Source: an uncultured Clostridia bacterium (GTDB lineage Bacteria > Bacillota > Clostridia > Christensenellales > Aristaeellaceae). Taken from it: a stretch of 14,745 nt of DNA. Where the stretch lies: contig CAKUAV010000078.1 in NCBI GenBank assembly GCA_934636425.1, positions 1 through 14,745 on the forward strand, written 5' to 3'. How positions within the stretch are numbered: position 1 is the first letter of the stretch; each line of letters opens with the position of its first letter. Under the pieces are notes generated by a model that saw only the letters and a program-made list of their open reading frames with translations, had not been told where the DNA came from and did no database searches. Shown here piece after piece: positions 7,083 through 14,544 of this stretch. The position numbers and the translations under genes are program-made.

Positions 7083-7091
7083 TTATCCACA
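7083..7091 (+). promoter_or_regulatory. Single DnaA-box match (TTATCCACA)
   Basis: A perfect 9-bp match to the DnaA-box consensus. I found no second box nearby and there is no origin context (no dnaA or dnaN in the window), so it may be chance or a DnaA-titrating or regulatory site. Confidence 0.3.
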
Positions 7092-7156
7092 GGCATTTCG
7101 GCGCGGCGTGTTGGAGATTTGGCGGCGACTGGCCGCGTATTTTCACGCAGATGCGC

Positions 7157-7185
7157 TTGAAGAAGGCGCTCAGGCCGCTTAAAAT
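7157..7185 (+). promoter_or_regulatory. Candidate sigma-A promoter for the membrane-protein gene
   Basis: TTGAAG (7157-7162) and TAAAAT (7180-7185) are separated by 17 bp. The predicted leader is about 70 nt before the TTG start at 7264. Apart from this, 7092-7250 shows no gene. Confidence 0.5.
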
Positions 7186-7263
7186 GAGCTTATTAAAGAA
7201 AAAAGCGCGCGATTTCGGCTGCTGGGCGGAAAGGCGCTGAGGACTTTTTTTGGAGGAACGACT

Positions 7264-8136
7264 TTGAAAACGCAGTGTGGACGTAAAATACTGAGGAGCG
7301 CGGCGATTGTCCTGGCGGCGGCCGCATTGTGGCTGCTGTCCCGCGACGGCCTGACGGCGCTCTATTGGACAATCTGCAACGCATTGGTCGGCGCATGGGG
7401 CGTGACGAGCAAAAATCTCTACCGCGCGCCGGGATTTGTGCGCGCGATGATTGGCCATGGCGCGCTGATCGCAGAGACGCTGGGCGCGCTTATGCTGCTG
7501 CTTGCCACGCGCATTTTGAAGCGCCGTTTGACGGATTCTGAAAGGCGCTTTTCGGGGCGCAATGCGGGCGCGGGGCTGGCGCTGGGCGCGGGCATGACGG
7601 CGGCGCTCTGGCTGATCTATATCCTGGCTGGCACAATGCGCGTGGCGCGCGGCGCGGCGCTTTCACAGCCGGTGACGATCGGCTATGGCGCGGCGCTGCT
7701 GCTGAGCGGCGCGCTGGCGCTGATTGCGCGGCTGGCGTTTGCCTATGCGCTGGTCTATCCGCTTATCAGGCTGCAGCTTGGGCGCTGGGGCGCGCTGGCC
7801 GTTATGGTCGCGCTCATGCTGCTTGAAACGGCATGGGACAGCTCAACGCGCGTCGTATGGCTCCTCAATGCGGCTCTGCTGACGGTCGTGAGCTGCCTTG
7901 CCTGTGAAGAGAGAGGGAGCACAGACTGGGTCGTCGGATTTCGTATGGCGATTTTCGCACTGAGTGTGCTTTTCGGCTTTCCGGGAACGAACGGCGCGCA
8001 GTGCGAGACGTATCTGGTCAACAGCGCCTGGCTCAACGGCGGCTCGTCCGGCATGATGGCCGGCATTGGGATGACGGCGGCGCTTTCACTGCTGCTGGCG
8101 CTGCGCGTCAGGTCGCTTCGTAAATCGCCTTCATAG
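7264..8136 (+). CDS. Polytopic membrane protein, degenerate CPBP-like (predicted protease-dead)
   Basis: A 290-residue, very hydrophobic protein with about eight membrane segments (near residues 10-25, 66-82, 103-122, 139-165, 175-190, 198-213, 222-240, 264-283). TTG 7264 is the start: GGAGG at 7252-7256 is seven bases upstream. By eye, residues 155-244 line up without gaps with CPBP (CAAX protease/bacteriocin-processing) proteins, including the ending around FGFPGTNG and the later LNGGSSG. The catalytic positions are changed: the EExxxR site reads R156, L157 and Y161, the second-helix His position is near T189, and the GFH site reads GFR (R227). CPBP membership is an inference from memory, and the function is unknown. 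Its last 29 bp overlap the end of the converging AP endonuclease gene. Confidence 0.7.
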   Translation: MKTQCGRKILRSAAIVLAAAALWLLSRDGLTALYWTICNALVGAWGVTSKNLYRAPGFVRAMIGHGALIAETLGALMLLLATRILKRRLTDSERRFSGRNAGAGLALGAGMTAALWLIYILAGTMRVARGAALSQPVTIGYGAALLLSGALALIARLAFAYALVYPLIRLQLGRWGALAVMVALMLLETAWDSSTRVVWLLNAALLTVVSCLACEERGSTDWVVGFRMAIFALSVLFGFPGTNGAQCETYLVNSAWLNGGSSGMMAGIGMTAALSLLLALRVRSLRKSPS

Positions 8137-8947
8137 TCATTGCGTCGTCGGCCTGTGTGCCGCGCGATTCACATATGATCGTCGGCTCGAGCGCAAATCT
8201 TTTAAGCAGCGGCGCAAGCAGTGAAAAGTCTGGGCCGTAATCGGCGTCGGCGAACGTCATATGGCATTTTTCGCCCTTGTTCGTGAAGGCAATGCGGCTG
8301 AAATGCGCGTGGAAGCGCCGGATGCGCTCATATCCCAGCCCGTCGATCAGGCGAACAATGACGTTTTCGAACGCCGCCACGTCGGTCATTGCGCCCAGCG
8401 TGATCGCGTGAAGATGCGCAAAGTCGATTGTGGGCAGCGTGCCGGGCACGGCCTGACAGAGCGCGATGATTTCGTCCAGCGTGCCTATTTGGGACGGCCG
8501 CCCCATGGTTTCGGGGCAGAGCAGAATGTCGGCATAGCCTGCGTCGTCCAGCCTTTTGCGCGCCAGAGCGACCGCTTTCAGCGCGTTTTGAAAGGCCGCA
8601 CCGCGCTTCAGCCGGGAGGGCGAGCCGGTATGGAACACCACGCGCCTTCCGCCCATCAGGCTGACGGCGTGCGCGGCGGCGAGCAGATAGGCGATGTTGT
8701 TTTCGCACTTTTCGGGATTGGCGCAGTTGATGTAATAGGGCGCGTGAATCGATACGGCGATGTTTGCGCGCCGCGCCTGTTCGCCGATGGCTCGCGCCTT
8801 TTCGTCTTTGAGCGACACGCCGTGTCCCGCGGCGTATTCGTAGGCGCTGAGTCCCTGCGCGGCGATCCATGCCGGCGCCTGCTCGCTGCCCTTGAAGCCC
8901 TCTTCATAAAATCGCTGGCAGTTGCCTGCCGGGCCAAAGTGAATCAT
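8108..8947 (-). CDS. AP endonuclease family 2 (endonuclease IV-like TIM barrel)
   Basis: A 279-residue protein of the endonuclease IV superfamily, which cleaves the phosphodiester 5' to abasic sites in base excision repair using a trinuclear zinc centre. Candidate metal ligands are H68 (HAPYY), H106 (HTGS), E146 (CPETMG), D175 and H178 (DFAHLH), H213/H215, H229 and E260 (CESRG). The E. coli DRH site near 229-231 aligns with K227-C228-H229, so one aspartate ligand seems absent, as I recall for a clostridial/archaeal subfamily. ATG at 8945-8947 has AAGGAG (complement of 8956-8961) eight bases upstream. It lies 20 bp after sigK, probably in the same operon. In B. subtilis nfo is a spore DNA-repair gene, so the placement makes sense. 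A related sugar-isomerase-like TIM barrel is the less likely alternative. Confidence 0.85.
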   Translation of the reverse strand: MIHFGPAGNCQRFYEEGFKGSEQAPAWIAAQGLSAYEYAAGHGVSLKDEKARAIGEQARRANIAVSIHAPYYINCANPEKCENNIAYLLAAAHAVSLMGGRRVVFHTGSPSRLKRGAAFQNALKAVALARKRLDDAGYADILLCPETMGRPSQIGTLDEIIALCQAVPGTLPTIDFAHLHAITLGAMTDVAAFENVIVRLIDGLGYERIRRFHAHFSRIAFTNKGEKCHMTFADADYGPDFSLLAPLLKRFALEPTIICESRGTQADDAMTMKAIYEAT

Positions 8948-8967
8948 AGCGCTTTCTCCTTAAACTC

Positions 8968-9669
8968 CTATGCGCGGTCGAGCTTTTTTCTGAGCTTGCC
9001 CAGCGCTTTTTTTTCGATGCGGCTGACGTAGCTGCGCGATATGCCCAGCAGCGACGCGATGTCGTTCTGTGAATAGGTTTTGCCGTCCATCAGGCCGTAG
9101 CGCATGACGATCACCGTACGCTCGCGGCCATCGAGCGTACGATTCAGCGCGGCGATGGCGCGGCTCGCGTCGATGCGCGCGGCGACGGCGTCGGGCACGC
9201 TGCATTCGTCGCTGCTGAGTATGTCGTGCAGCAGGATTTCGTTGCCCTCTTTGTCCGAGCCGATCGGCGCGTTGAGTGAAATGTCGCCGCGCGTTTTTCG
9301 ATTGCTGCGGATGGCCATGAGCATTTCATTCTCTATGCAGCGCGCGGCGTAGGTGGCCAGCTTGCCGCTCTCCGGCCGGTAGGAGCGCACCGCTTTGATC
9401 AGTCCGATCGAGCCGATCGACACCAGATCGTCGCGATCGATGCCGCAGGCGGCATATTTTCGGGCGATGTGTGCGACGAGGCGCAGATTGTGCTCGATCA
9501 GCGTCTGCGCGGCGGTCTCATCGCCGGCGGTCATGCGTGCGATGAGCGCCTGCTCCTCTTGCGCCGAGAGCGCCTGCGGGAAGGAACTTTTTCCGCTGAT
9601 GTGGGAAAAGACCAGCCATGCGCCGCTTAACAGATGCGCGATTTCCGAAAAGAGGACGGATAAAAACAT
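8968..9669 (-). CDS. sigK: RNA polymerase sporulation sigma factor SigK, uninterrupted
   Basis: A 233-residue sigma-70-family factor that drives late mother-cell transcription (coat and spore maturation). Region 2 is clear: LIEHNLRLVAHIARKY (57-72), DDLVSIGSIGLIKA (80-93), LATYAARCIENE (104-115). DKEGNE follows, and the region 4 helix-turn-helix spans 199-222 (GISRSYVSRIEKKAL). The whole chain resembles B. subtilis SigK. The first ~25 residues are hydrophobic and precede FPQALS, as in B. subtilis pro-sigma-K, so membrane-linked processing by SpoIVFB is likely. The gene is continuous, with no skin-type element. CCTCC at 9678-9682 is the ribosome binding site for the ATG at 9667-9669. It lies 50 bp after the U32 gene; I could not identify a clear sigma-E promoter there. 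Confidence 0.95.
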   Translation of the reverse strand: MFLSVLFSEIAHLLSGAWLVFSHISGKSSFPQALSAQEEQALIARMTAGDETAAQTLIEHNLRLVAHIARKYAACGIDRDDLVSIGSIGLIKAVRSYRPESGKLATYAARCIENEMLMAIRSNRKTRGDISLNAPIGSDKEGNEILLHDILSSDECSVPDAVAARIDASRAIAALNRTLDGRERTVIVMRYGLMDGKTYSQNDIASLLGISRSYVSRIEKKALGKLRKKLDRA

Positions 9670-9719
9670 AGGGCAACCCTCCCGATGCGGCTCTTTGCCG
9701 CCGTGATCGCCCTAATAAT

Positions 9720-10949
9720 CTATTCGCCTGTCTGATGATTTCTGCACGTCCCCCGAATCAGGTCGCCTTCCTCGCAGGGATGAGGCAGATCGATCGTGAC
9801 GACGCTGTTCGGCTGCGGACACGCGCTGCACACTGTGCCGTCCGCGCGTGTGATGCCGCCCAGCGTAAAGTCAAATGCGCCCGACGGCGTCATGAGCTCC
9901 AGCGCATCGCCGGAGAGGATCTTGTTCTTGACCTCAATCACGGCGCGTCCGTCTGAAAAGCTCAGCACGCGCGCGGCCAGCTCGCGGCTCTGCGTGAACC
10001 AGTCCCGGTCGCCGGGATGTTCGGGCGCGCCGAAGTAAAAGCCAGTGTCATAGGGGCGGTGGCTGATTTTGTTTAGCTCGCCGCTCAGACGCGCCCGCGT
10101 TTCATCGTCAAATTCGCCGCGTGCAATGGCGCTTAATGCCTGCCGGTACGCGCCGACGACCGTCGCGACATAGTATTCGTTCTTCATGCGCCCCTCGATC
10201 TTCAGGGAATCGAGCGATCCGTCGCACAGCCGGTCGAGATGGGGCAGCATATTCATGTCGCCCGCGCTGAATATGTGAACGCCGTCCGCAGTTTCCTCCA
10301 CCGGGAAATACTCGCCCGGACGCTTCTGCTCCTCGAGGCGGTATGTCCAGCGGCAGGCCTGCGCGCAGTCGCCGCGGTTGGCGTCGCGGCCGGTCAGGTA
10401 TTTGCTGAGCGCGCAGCGTCCGGAATAGGACATACACACCGCGCCGTGAACGAAGGCCTCCAGCTCACAGCTTTTCGGAAGCGCGGCGCGCATGGCGCGG
10501 ATGCGGTCGAGCGACATTTCGCGCGCCAGCACGATGCGCTTTATGCCCGCATTGTGCCAGAACAGGGCGGCGCGGGCGTTCATTGTGCTCATCTGAGTGC
10601 TGAGATGAATCTCCGCATCGGGAAGCGCGTCCCTGACAGCGGCGATTGCGCCCGGATCGGCCATGATCAGCGCGTCCACGCAGCAAATGCGCACGGCGTA
10701 TTTCGCCAGATCGACGAGCGGCTCAATGTCCTCGTCGCAGGCAAAAATGTTGAGCGTCAGGTAGACCTTTACGCCGCGCGCGTGACACCAGGCGGTCGCG
10801 CGCGCAAGCGCTTCTTCGTCAAAATTGCCGGCATGGGCGCGCATACCATAGCGGTTTGCGCCCAGATAGACGGCGTCCGCGCCGAATCGAACGGCGGCCT
10901 TGAGCTGCTTTTCACCGCCCGCGGGCGCGAGCAATTCCGGCAGCGTCAC
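9720..10949 (-). CDS. trhP: U32-family protein, tRNA U34 hydroxylation type (TrhP/YrrO)
   Basis: A 409-residue member of the former peptidase U32 family. Such proteins are now linked to RNA hydroxylation: TrhP (E. coli YegQ, B. subtilis YrrN/YrrO) makes 5-hydroxyuridine at tRNA position 34 using prephenate and an Fe-S cluster, while RlhA acts on 23S rRNA. Visible features are an N-terminal barrel start (ELLAPAGG, GADAVYLG), the family signature EAFVHGAVCMSYSGRC (164-179), cysteines 172, 179, 195 and 199 as likely cluster ligands, and LKIEGRMK. Length fits TrhP rather than the longer RlhA. Translation starts at GTG 10947-10949, overlapping the mltG TGA in a GTGA arrangement. In B. subtilis mltG (yrrL), yrrN and yrrO are also neighbours; the intervening methyltransferase (yrrM) and the second U32 subunit are absent here. 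Confidence 0.88.
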   Translation of the reverse strand: MTLPELLAPAGGEKQLKAAVRFGADAVYLGANRYGMRAHAGNFDEEALARATAWCHARGVKVYLTLNIFACDEDIEPLVDLAKYAVRICCVDALIMADPGAIAAVRDALPDAEIHLSTQMSTMNARAALFWHNAGIKRIVLAREMSLDRIRAMRAALPKSCELEAFVHGAVCMSYSGRCALSKYLTGRDANRGDCAQACRWTYRLEEQKRPGEYFPVEETADGVHIFSAGDMNMLPHLDRLCDGSLDSLKIEGRMKNEYYVATVVGAYRQALSAIARGEFDDETRARLSGELNKISHRPYDTGFYFGAPEHPGDRDWFTQSRELAARVLSFSDGRAVIEVKNKILSGDALELMTPSGAFDFTLGGITRADGTVCSACPQPNSVVTIDLPHPCEEGDLIRGTCRNHQTGE

Positions 10950-12229
10950 GGATTTGTCCCCTCAGCCGGCTGATCGGTCGGCTGAGGCGTTTCGACCGCC
11001 TTGGCCTTCTGCTCGGCGTCATAGGCCTCCCACAGCGGACGGTACTGCGCGACGGCGGCTTCGTGCTCCTCCAGCGTGCGGCTGAACTGCAGCTCGCCCG
11101 AGTCGGGGTCCTTGGAGCAGAAGTAGAGGTAACCCTCGTTGATGTACTCCTGATTGGGATGCAGCGCGGCCTCGATCGCCGCCTTGGAGGGATTGCAGAT
11201 CGGGCCGACGGGCAGACCGCCGATCACATAGGTGTTATAGGCGCTGTCCAGATTCAGCTCGTCGCTGGAGAGTATAAAGTTGGTCGAGCCGGTGACGTAT
11301 TTGACAGTCGGGTCGGACTCAAGGCGCATTCCCCGCGCAAGACGGTTGTGGAACACGGCGGAAACGCGGCCGTAATCGTTGGCGGTTCCGGCTTCCTTTT
11401 CGATCATGGAGGCCAGTATAATGGTCTGATCCTGAGTCAGCGTGGAGACGAAGCTGCCCTCCGCGACGGTTTCGTTGGCCTCGATGGAGGCGTAGAGATC
11501 GTCCATGACCAGCTCGGTCTGGCTCAGCAGCGTCTTGATGAGCGATTCGGCCGACGCGGTGGTAAATACGCGATAGGTATCGGGCGCGAGATAGCCCTCG
11601 AGCAGGTATTTGCGGCCGGAAGCCGTGCCCGATTCGATGGCCTGAGCCACCTGATGCGATACCGAAGCGAACTTTTCCTGATCGTTGCACAGCGCCAGGA
11701 ATTCGGCCTTGTTCTCGATTGCGCCGATGGAATAGAAGTAGTTGGCGATGTCCTCGACCGTCCAGCCGGGGATGATCGTGATGCTGCGTTCGACGCTCGA
11801 CGTGCCGGAAGACAGTATGTCGATGATCTCGGAGACGTTCATGCTGGGGGAGAGCTGATAGGTGCCATACTGAATCTCGCTGGTCACGCCCTTGAACATG
11901 ACCATGTATTTGAATATGCCCTTGTTGCGCAGAAGCCCCTGCTCGACCAGATGATTGCCGATTGTGCTGACGTAGTCGCCCTGATTGATCTTGAATGTGA
12001 CGGTCGACGAATCGTCGGGATTGGCCGGCTTGAGGAAGTTGTCGTACAGCGCGAACCAGACATTGACGAATATGCCCAGAACGATGACGGCGCTGGCCGC
12101 GAAGATCAGTATCGGGCGAATGATTTTCCACAGCCAGGCATACCAGTAAAAGCCGTATTCGCGTTCGCGGAGCAGCGTTTTCTGATTATAGAATTTTCGC
12201 GAGACGACGCGTCTTTTTTTTCTTGCCAT
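10946..12229 (-). CDS. mltG: Endolytic murein transglycosylase MltG (YceG)
   Basis: A 427-residue membrane-anchored YceG/MltG protein that cleaves nascent glycan strands and sets their length. The N-terminus is strongly basic (MARKKRRVVSRK), followed by one transmembrane helix at about 36-60, a LysM-like segment (INQGDYVSTIGNHLVEQG), and the catalytic domain with ASMIEKEAG (glutamates 277 and 279, one of which is catalytic), VFHNRLARGMRLESDPTVKY and the LPVGPICNP motif. A Pro/Thr-rich tail of about 15 residues ends the protein. ATG 12227-12229 has GGAGG seven bases upstream. It lies 25 bp after the YlbF-family gene and overlaps the U32 gene by 4 bp, so all three are probably co-transcribed. 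Length is slightly above the E. coli enzyme (340) because of the N-terminal extension and tail. Confidence 0.95.
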   Translation of the reverse strand: MARKKRRVVSRKFYNQKTLLREREYGFYWYAWLWKIIRPILIFAASAVIVLGIFVNVWFALYDNFLKPANPDDSSTVTFKINQGDYVSTIGNHLVEQGLLRNKGIFKYMVMFKGVTSEIQYGTYQLSPSMNVSEIIDILSSGTSSVERSITIIPGWTVEDIANYFYSIGAIENKAEFLALCNDQEKFASVSHQVAQAIESGTASGRKYLLEGYLAPDTYRVFTTASAESLIKTLLSQTELVMDDLYASIEANETVAEGSFVSTLTQDQTIILASMIEKEAGTANDYGRVSAVFHNRLARGMRLESDPTVKYVTGSTNFILSSDELNLDSAYNTYVIGGLPVGPICNPSKAAIEAALHPNQEYINEGYLYFCSKDPDSGELQFSRTLEEHEAAVAQYRPLWEAYDAEQKAKAVETPQPTDQPAEGTNP

Positions 12230-12254
12230 AAAAGAGCCTCCGTTGGTTGGTCAG

Positions 12255-12605
12255 TTATTGGCCGGACAGCATGTCCAGATCGATTCCGGCGACGTCGGCC
12301 AGAATCTTATATATATCGGAAAGCATCTTCTGGAAGCGGAACTCGGCCAGCAGATAGGCACTGGCGTCGGGATTGAACTGGAGCAGCCCGGCGATCTTCT
12401 GCATCCGCTGAAAATCGTCCTCTTCCATGCGCTTTCCGGCCGCCAGGGCGAGCTGCATATGATATTGGAGCCGCTTGTACTCGTCCAGAAGCGCCTTGTT
12501 GGTTTCGTCCTCATAGGCCTTCTCGCGAAGGCGCGCATACTCCCTGTATTCCTCGCTCTCCTTCATAGAGCGGGCCAGAGCGTGCGCCTGATCGTATACA
12601 TTCAT
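12255..12605 (-). CDS. YlbF-family (RicA/RicF-like) helical protein, cysteine-free
   Basis: A 116-residue all-helical protein of the Com_YlbF family (B. subtilis YlbF and YmcA, partners of YaaT in the Ric complex). Typical features are the N-terminal YDQAHALARSMKESEEY, heptad-like charged helices, and the C-terminal FQKMLSDIYKILAD followed by AGIDLD. The ATG at 12603-12605 is chosen because the chain then begins at the conserved helix and GGGGGAC lies upstream; an in-frame ATG 11 codons earlier (12638) adds non-family residues. No cysteine is present, unlike B. subtilis RicA/RicF whose C-terminal cysteines help bind Fe-S clusters. It lies between rnjA and mltG, possibly in one transcript. Which of YlbF, YmcA or YheA it corresponds to cannot be settled by eye. 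Confidence 0.85.
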   Translation of the reverse strand: MNVYDQAHALARSMKESEEYREYARLREKAYEDETNKALLDEYKRLQYHMQLALAAGKRMEEDDFQRMQKIAGLLQFNPDASAYLLAEFRFQKMLSDIYKILADVAGIDLDMLSGQ

Positions 12606-12646
12606 GATTCGTCCCCCGTAATGAAAAGAGCTTGTCATTTAGACGA

Positions 12647-12675
12647 GCCGGACGGCGTATCGGTTGCCGCCCGGC
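12647..12675 (-). other. GC-rich hairpin between rnjA and the YlbF-family gene
   Basis: In the leftward RNA, GCCGGGCGGC pairs with GCCGUCCGGC (10 bp, one G-U) around a 9-nt loop. No U-tract follows, so it is not a classical terminator. It could protect the rnjA 3' end, pause transcription or attenuate the downstream genes. Confidence 0.5.
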
Positions 12676-12695
12676 TGCGATAAACTGTAAAACTG

Positions 12696-14366
12696 TCAGA
12701 TGTCCATGATGATGGGCAGTATCATCGGGCTGCGCTTGAGCGTCGTGTAGACATAGCGCTGCACGGCGTCGCGTATGCCCGATTTGACGGCGTTCCACTC
12801 GCCGCTCTCAATGCTGGGATAGTCGCTGAGCACCTGCCGCACGGCGTCCTTGGCGCCCTCGACCAGATCGTCGGCCTCGCGCACATAGACGAAGCCGCGG
12901 CTGATGATGTCGGGCCCCGAGACCACCGTGCCGGAATCGCGGTCGACCGCCAGCACGACGATGAGCAGGCCGTCCTGCGAGAGATGCTTGCGGTCGCGCA
13001 GCACCACATTGCCCACGTCGCCCACGCCCAGCCCGTCGATGAGCACCTCGCCGCTGGGCACGGTGCCTGACACCGAAATGCCGGTCTGCGTCAGCTCGAC
13101 GACGTCGCCGATGTTCGCGATGACGACATTCTTGTCCTCCATGCCCAGAGACTTGGCCAGCTCGGCGTGCTGATAGAGATGCCGGTACTCGCCGTGTATG
13201 GGGATGAAGAATTTCGGATTGGTCAGCGCGTGAACCAGCTTGATTTCCTCCTGCCGCGCATGGCCGGAAACGTGAACCTCGGCCAGCGCCTCGTAAACGA
13301 CGTCCGCGCCGGCGCGCACCAGCTGATTGATGACGCGCGAGACGGATTTCTCGTTGCCGGGAATGGGGGTGGCGGAGATGATGACCATGTCGCTGGGCTT
13401 GATCTCGAGCTTTTTGTGCTCGGCGAAGGCGATGCGCGCCAGTCCGCTCATCGGTTCGCCCTGGCTGCCTGTGGTGATGATGACCAGCTCGTTGTCATCA
13501 TAGCGGTCAATGTCGTCGATGGAGAGCAGATAGCCCTCGGGGATGGTCAGCTCGCCCAGCTGCATCGCCACCTTGGACACGTTGACCATGCTGCGGCCAA
13601 TGAGACACAGGCGGCGGTTGTAGCGCACGGCCGCGTCGACAACCTGCTGGATGCGGTGGATGTTGCTGGCGAACATCGCCACGATGATGCGCCCCTCCGC
13701 CTTCTGGAAGTAGGTGTTGAACGTCTCGCCGACCTTGCGCTCGGACATGGTGTAGCCCGGCCGCTCGATGTTGGTCGATTCGCACAGCAGCGCCAGCACG
13801 CCCTCGCAGCCCAGCTGCGCCATGCGTCCCAGATCGGTTCTGTGATCGTCGATGGGGGTGTAGTCAATCTTGAAGTCTCCCGTATGCACGACTGTGCCCC
13901 TGGGCGTATGAATCGCCAGCGCAACCGCGCCCGTGATGGAGTGATTGACGTGAAGAAACTCTATGGAAAAGACGCCCAGCTCGATGGTGTCTCCCGGCTT
14001 GATCACATGCAGCTCTATGCCGTTGACGCGATGCTCCTTGAGCTTGTGCTCCACCAGCGCCAGCGTCAGCCGCGTTCCGTAGACGGGCGCCGGCAGCGAC
14101 TTGAGCACATAGGGAGCCGCGCCGATGTGATCCTCGTGCCCGTGGGTGATGACATACCCGCGCAGCTTGGAGATGTTCTTTTCCAGATAGGTCGTGTCGG
14201 GGATGACCAGGTCGACGCCCGGCATATCCTCCCGGGGGAATATGGAGCCGATATCCACCACAATGATGTCGTCTCCATATTCGAATACCGTCATGTTTTT
14301 GCCTATTTCGCCAAGGCCGCCCAGCGGTATGATGCGCAGCTTTGGCTCAACCCTTCGTCTTGCCAC
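12696..14366 (-). CDS. rnjA: Ribonuclease J
   Basis: A 556-residue metallo-beta-lactamase/beta-CASP nuclease with 5'-to-3' exonuclease and endonuclease activity in mRNA turnover and rRNA maturation. Metal and catalytic motifs are intact: HGHEDHIG (75-82), HVNHS with H142, HTGDFK with D164, the beta-CASP region, HVSGHA, and the distal histidine of PIHGEY. The C-terminal dimerisation domain ends in MILPIIMDI. Length equals B. subtilis RNase J1 (555). Start is GTG 14364-14366, supported by AAAGGAGGAA six bases upstream. An extended -10 promoter at 14545-14574 would give a leader of about 170 nt. The next gene in the same direction is a YlbF-family protein, and ricT is elsewhere in the window. 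J1 versus J2 cannot be separated here. Confidence 0.95.
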   Translation of the reverse strand: MARRRVEPKLRIIPLGGLGEIGKNMTVFEYGDDIIVVDIGSIFPREDMPGVDLVIPDTTYLEKNISKLRGYVITHGHEDHIGAAPYVLKSLPAPVYGTRLTLALVEHKLKEHRVNGIELHVIKPGDTIELGVFSIEFLHVNHSITGAVALAIHTPRGTVVHTGDFKIDYTPIDDHRTDLGRMAQLGCEGVLALLCESTNIERPGYTMSERKVGETFNTYFQKAEGRIIVAMFASNIHRIQQVVDAAVRYNRRLCLIGRSMVNVSKVAMQLGELTIPEGYLLSIDDIDRYDDNELVIITTGSQGEPMSGLARIAFAEHKKLEIKPSDMVIISATPIPGNEKSVSRVINQLVRAGADVVYEALAEVHVSGHARQEEIKLVHALTNPKFFIPIHGEYRHLYQHAELAKSLGMEDKNVVIANIGDVVELTQTGISVSGTVPSGEVLIDGLGVGDVGNVVLRDRKHLSQDGLLIVVLAVDRDSGTVVSGPDIISRGFVYVREADDLVEGAKDAVRQVLSDYPSIESGEWNAVKSGIRDAVQRYVYTTLKRSPMILPIIMDI

Positions 14367-14431
14367 AACGTTCCTCCTTTACGCTCGTTTTGAGTTTTGA
14401 CAGCATAGCCAAATGTCTTTGAACTATAATG

Positions 14432-14453
14432 AAGAGCCGATCAGCCGACTCTT
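14432..14453 (-). promoter_or_regulatory. Hairpin in the rnjA 5' leader
   Basis: In the leftward RNA AAGAGUCG pairs with CGGCUCUU (8 bp, one G-U) across a 6-nt loop. It sits about 65 nt before the rnjA start. No U-tract follows. It may be a structural element of the leader, for instance for stability or autoregulation; the role is unknown. Confidence 0.4.
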
Positions 14454-14544
14454 TAAGACGCGCCTAAAAATGCAGTGAGCGATTCCGTGCTTGACCATAA
14501 AGGAACCGTGTGGATTTTTCCGACGTGCGCTTTCAATCATTCCT

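Noticed and set aside
7083..7091. Replication origin
   Set aside because: Only a single DnaA box and no dnaA, dnaN, AT-rich unwinding region or box cluster nearby.
6700..7160. Short open frames over the intergenic hairpins on both strands
   Set aside because: They read through the palindromes, lack ribosome binding sites and overlap each other. Peptides such as RRGSLPAS recur only because the hairpin recurs.
8968..9669. skin-type element interrupting sigK
   Set aside because: The sigK reading frame is complete, from the pro-sequence to the region 4 helix-turn-helix, in one 233-codon gene.
11063..12376. 437-codon + strand open frame opposite mltG
   Set aside because: Shadow of mltG and the YlbF-family gene. 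It spans the junction of two real genes and shows no domain.
13167..14393. 408-codon + strand open frame opposite rnjA
   Set aside because: Antisense to the well-conserved RNase J gene, with no ribosome binding site or recognisable motif.
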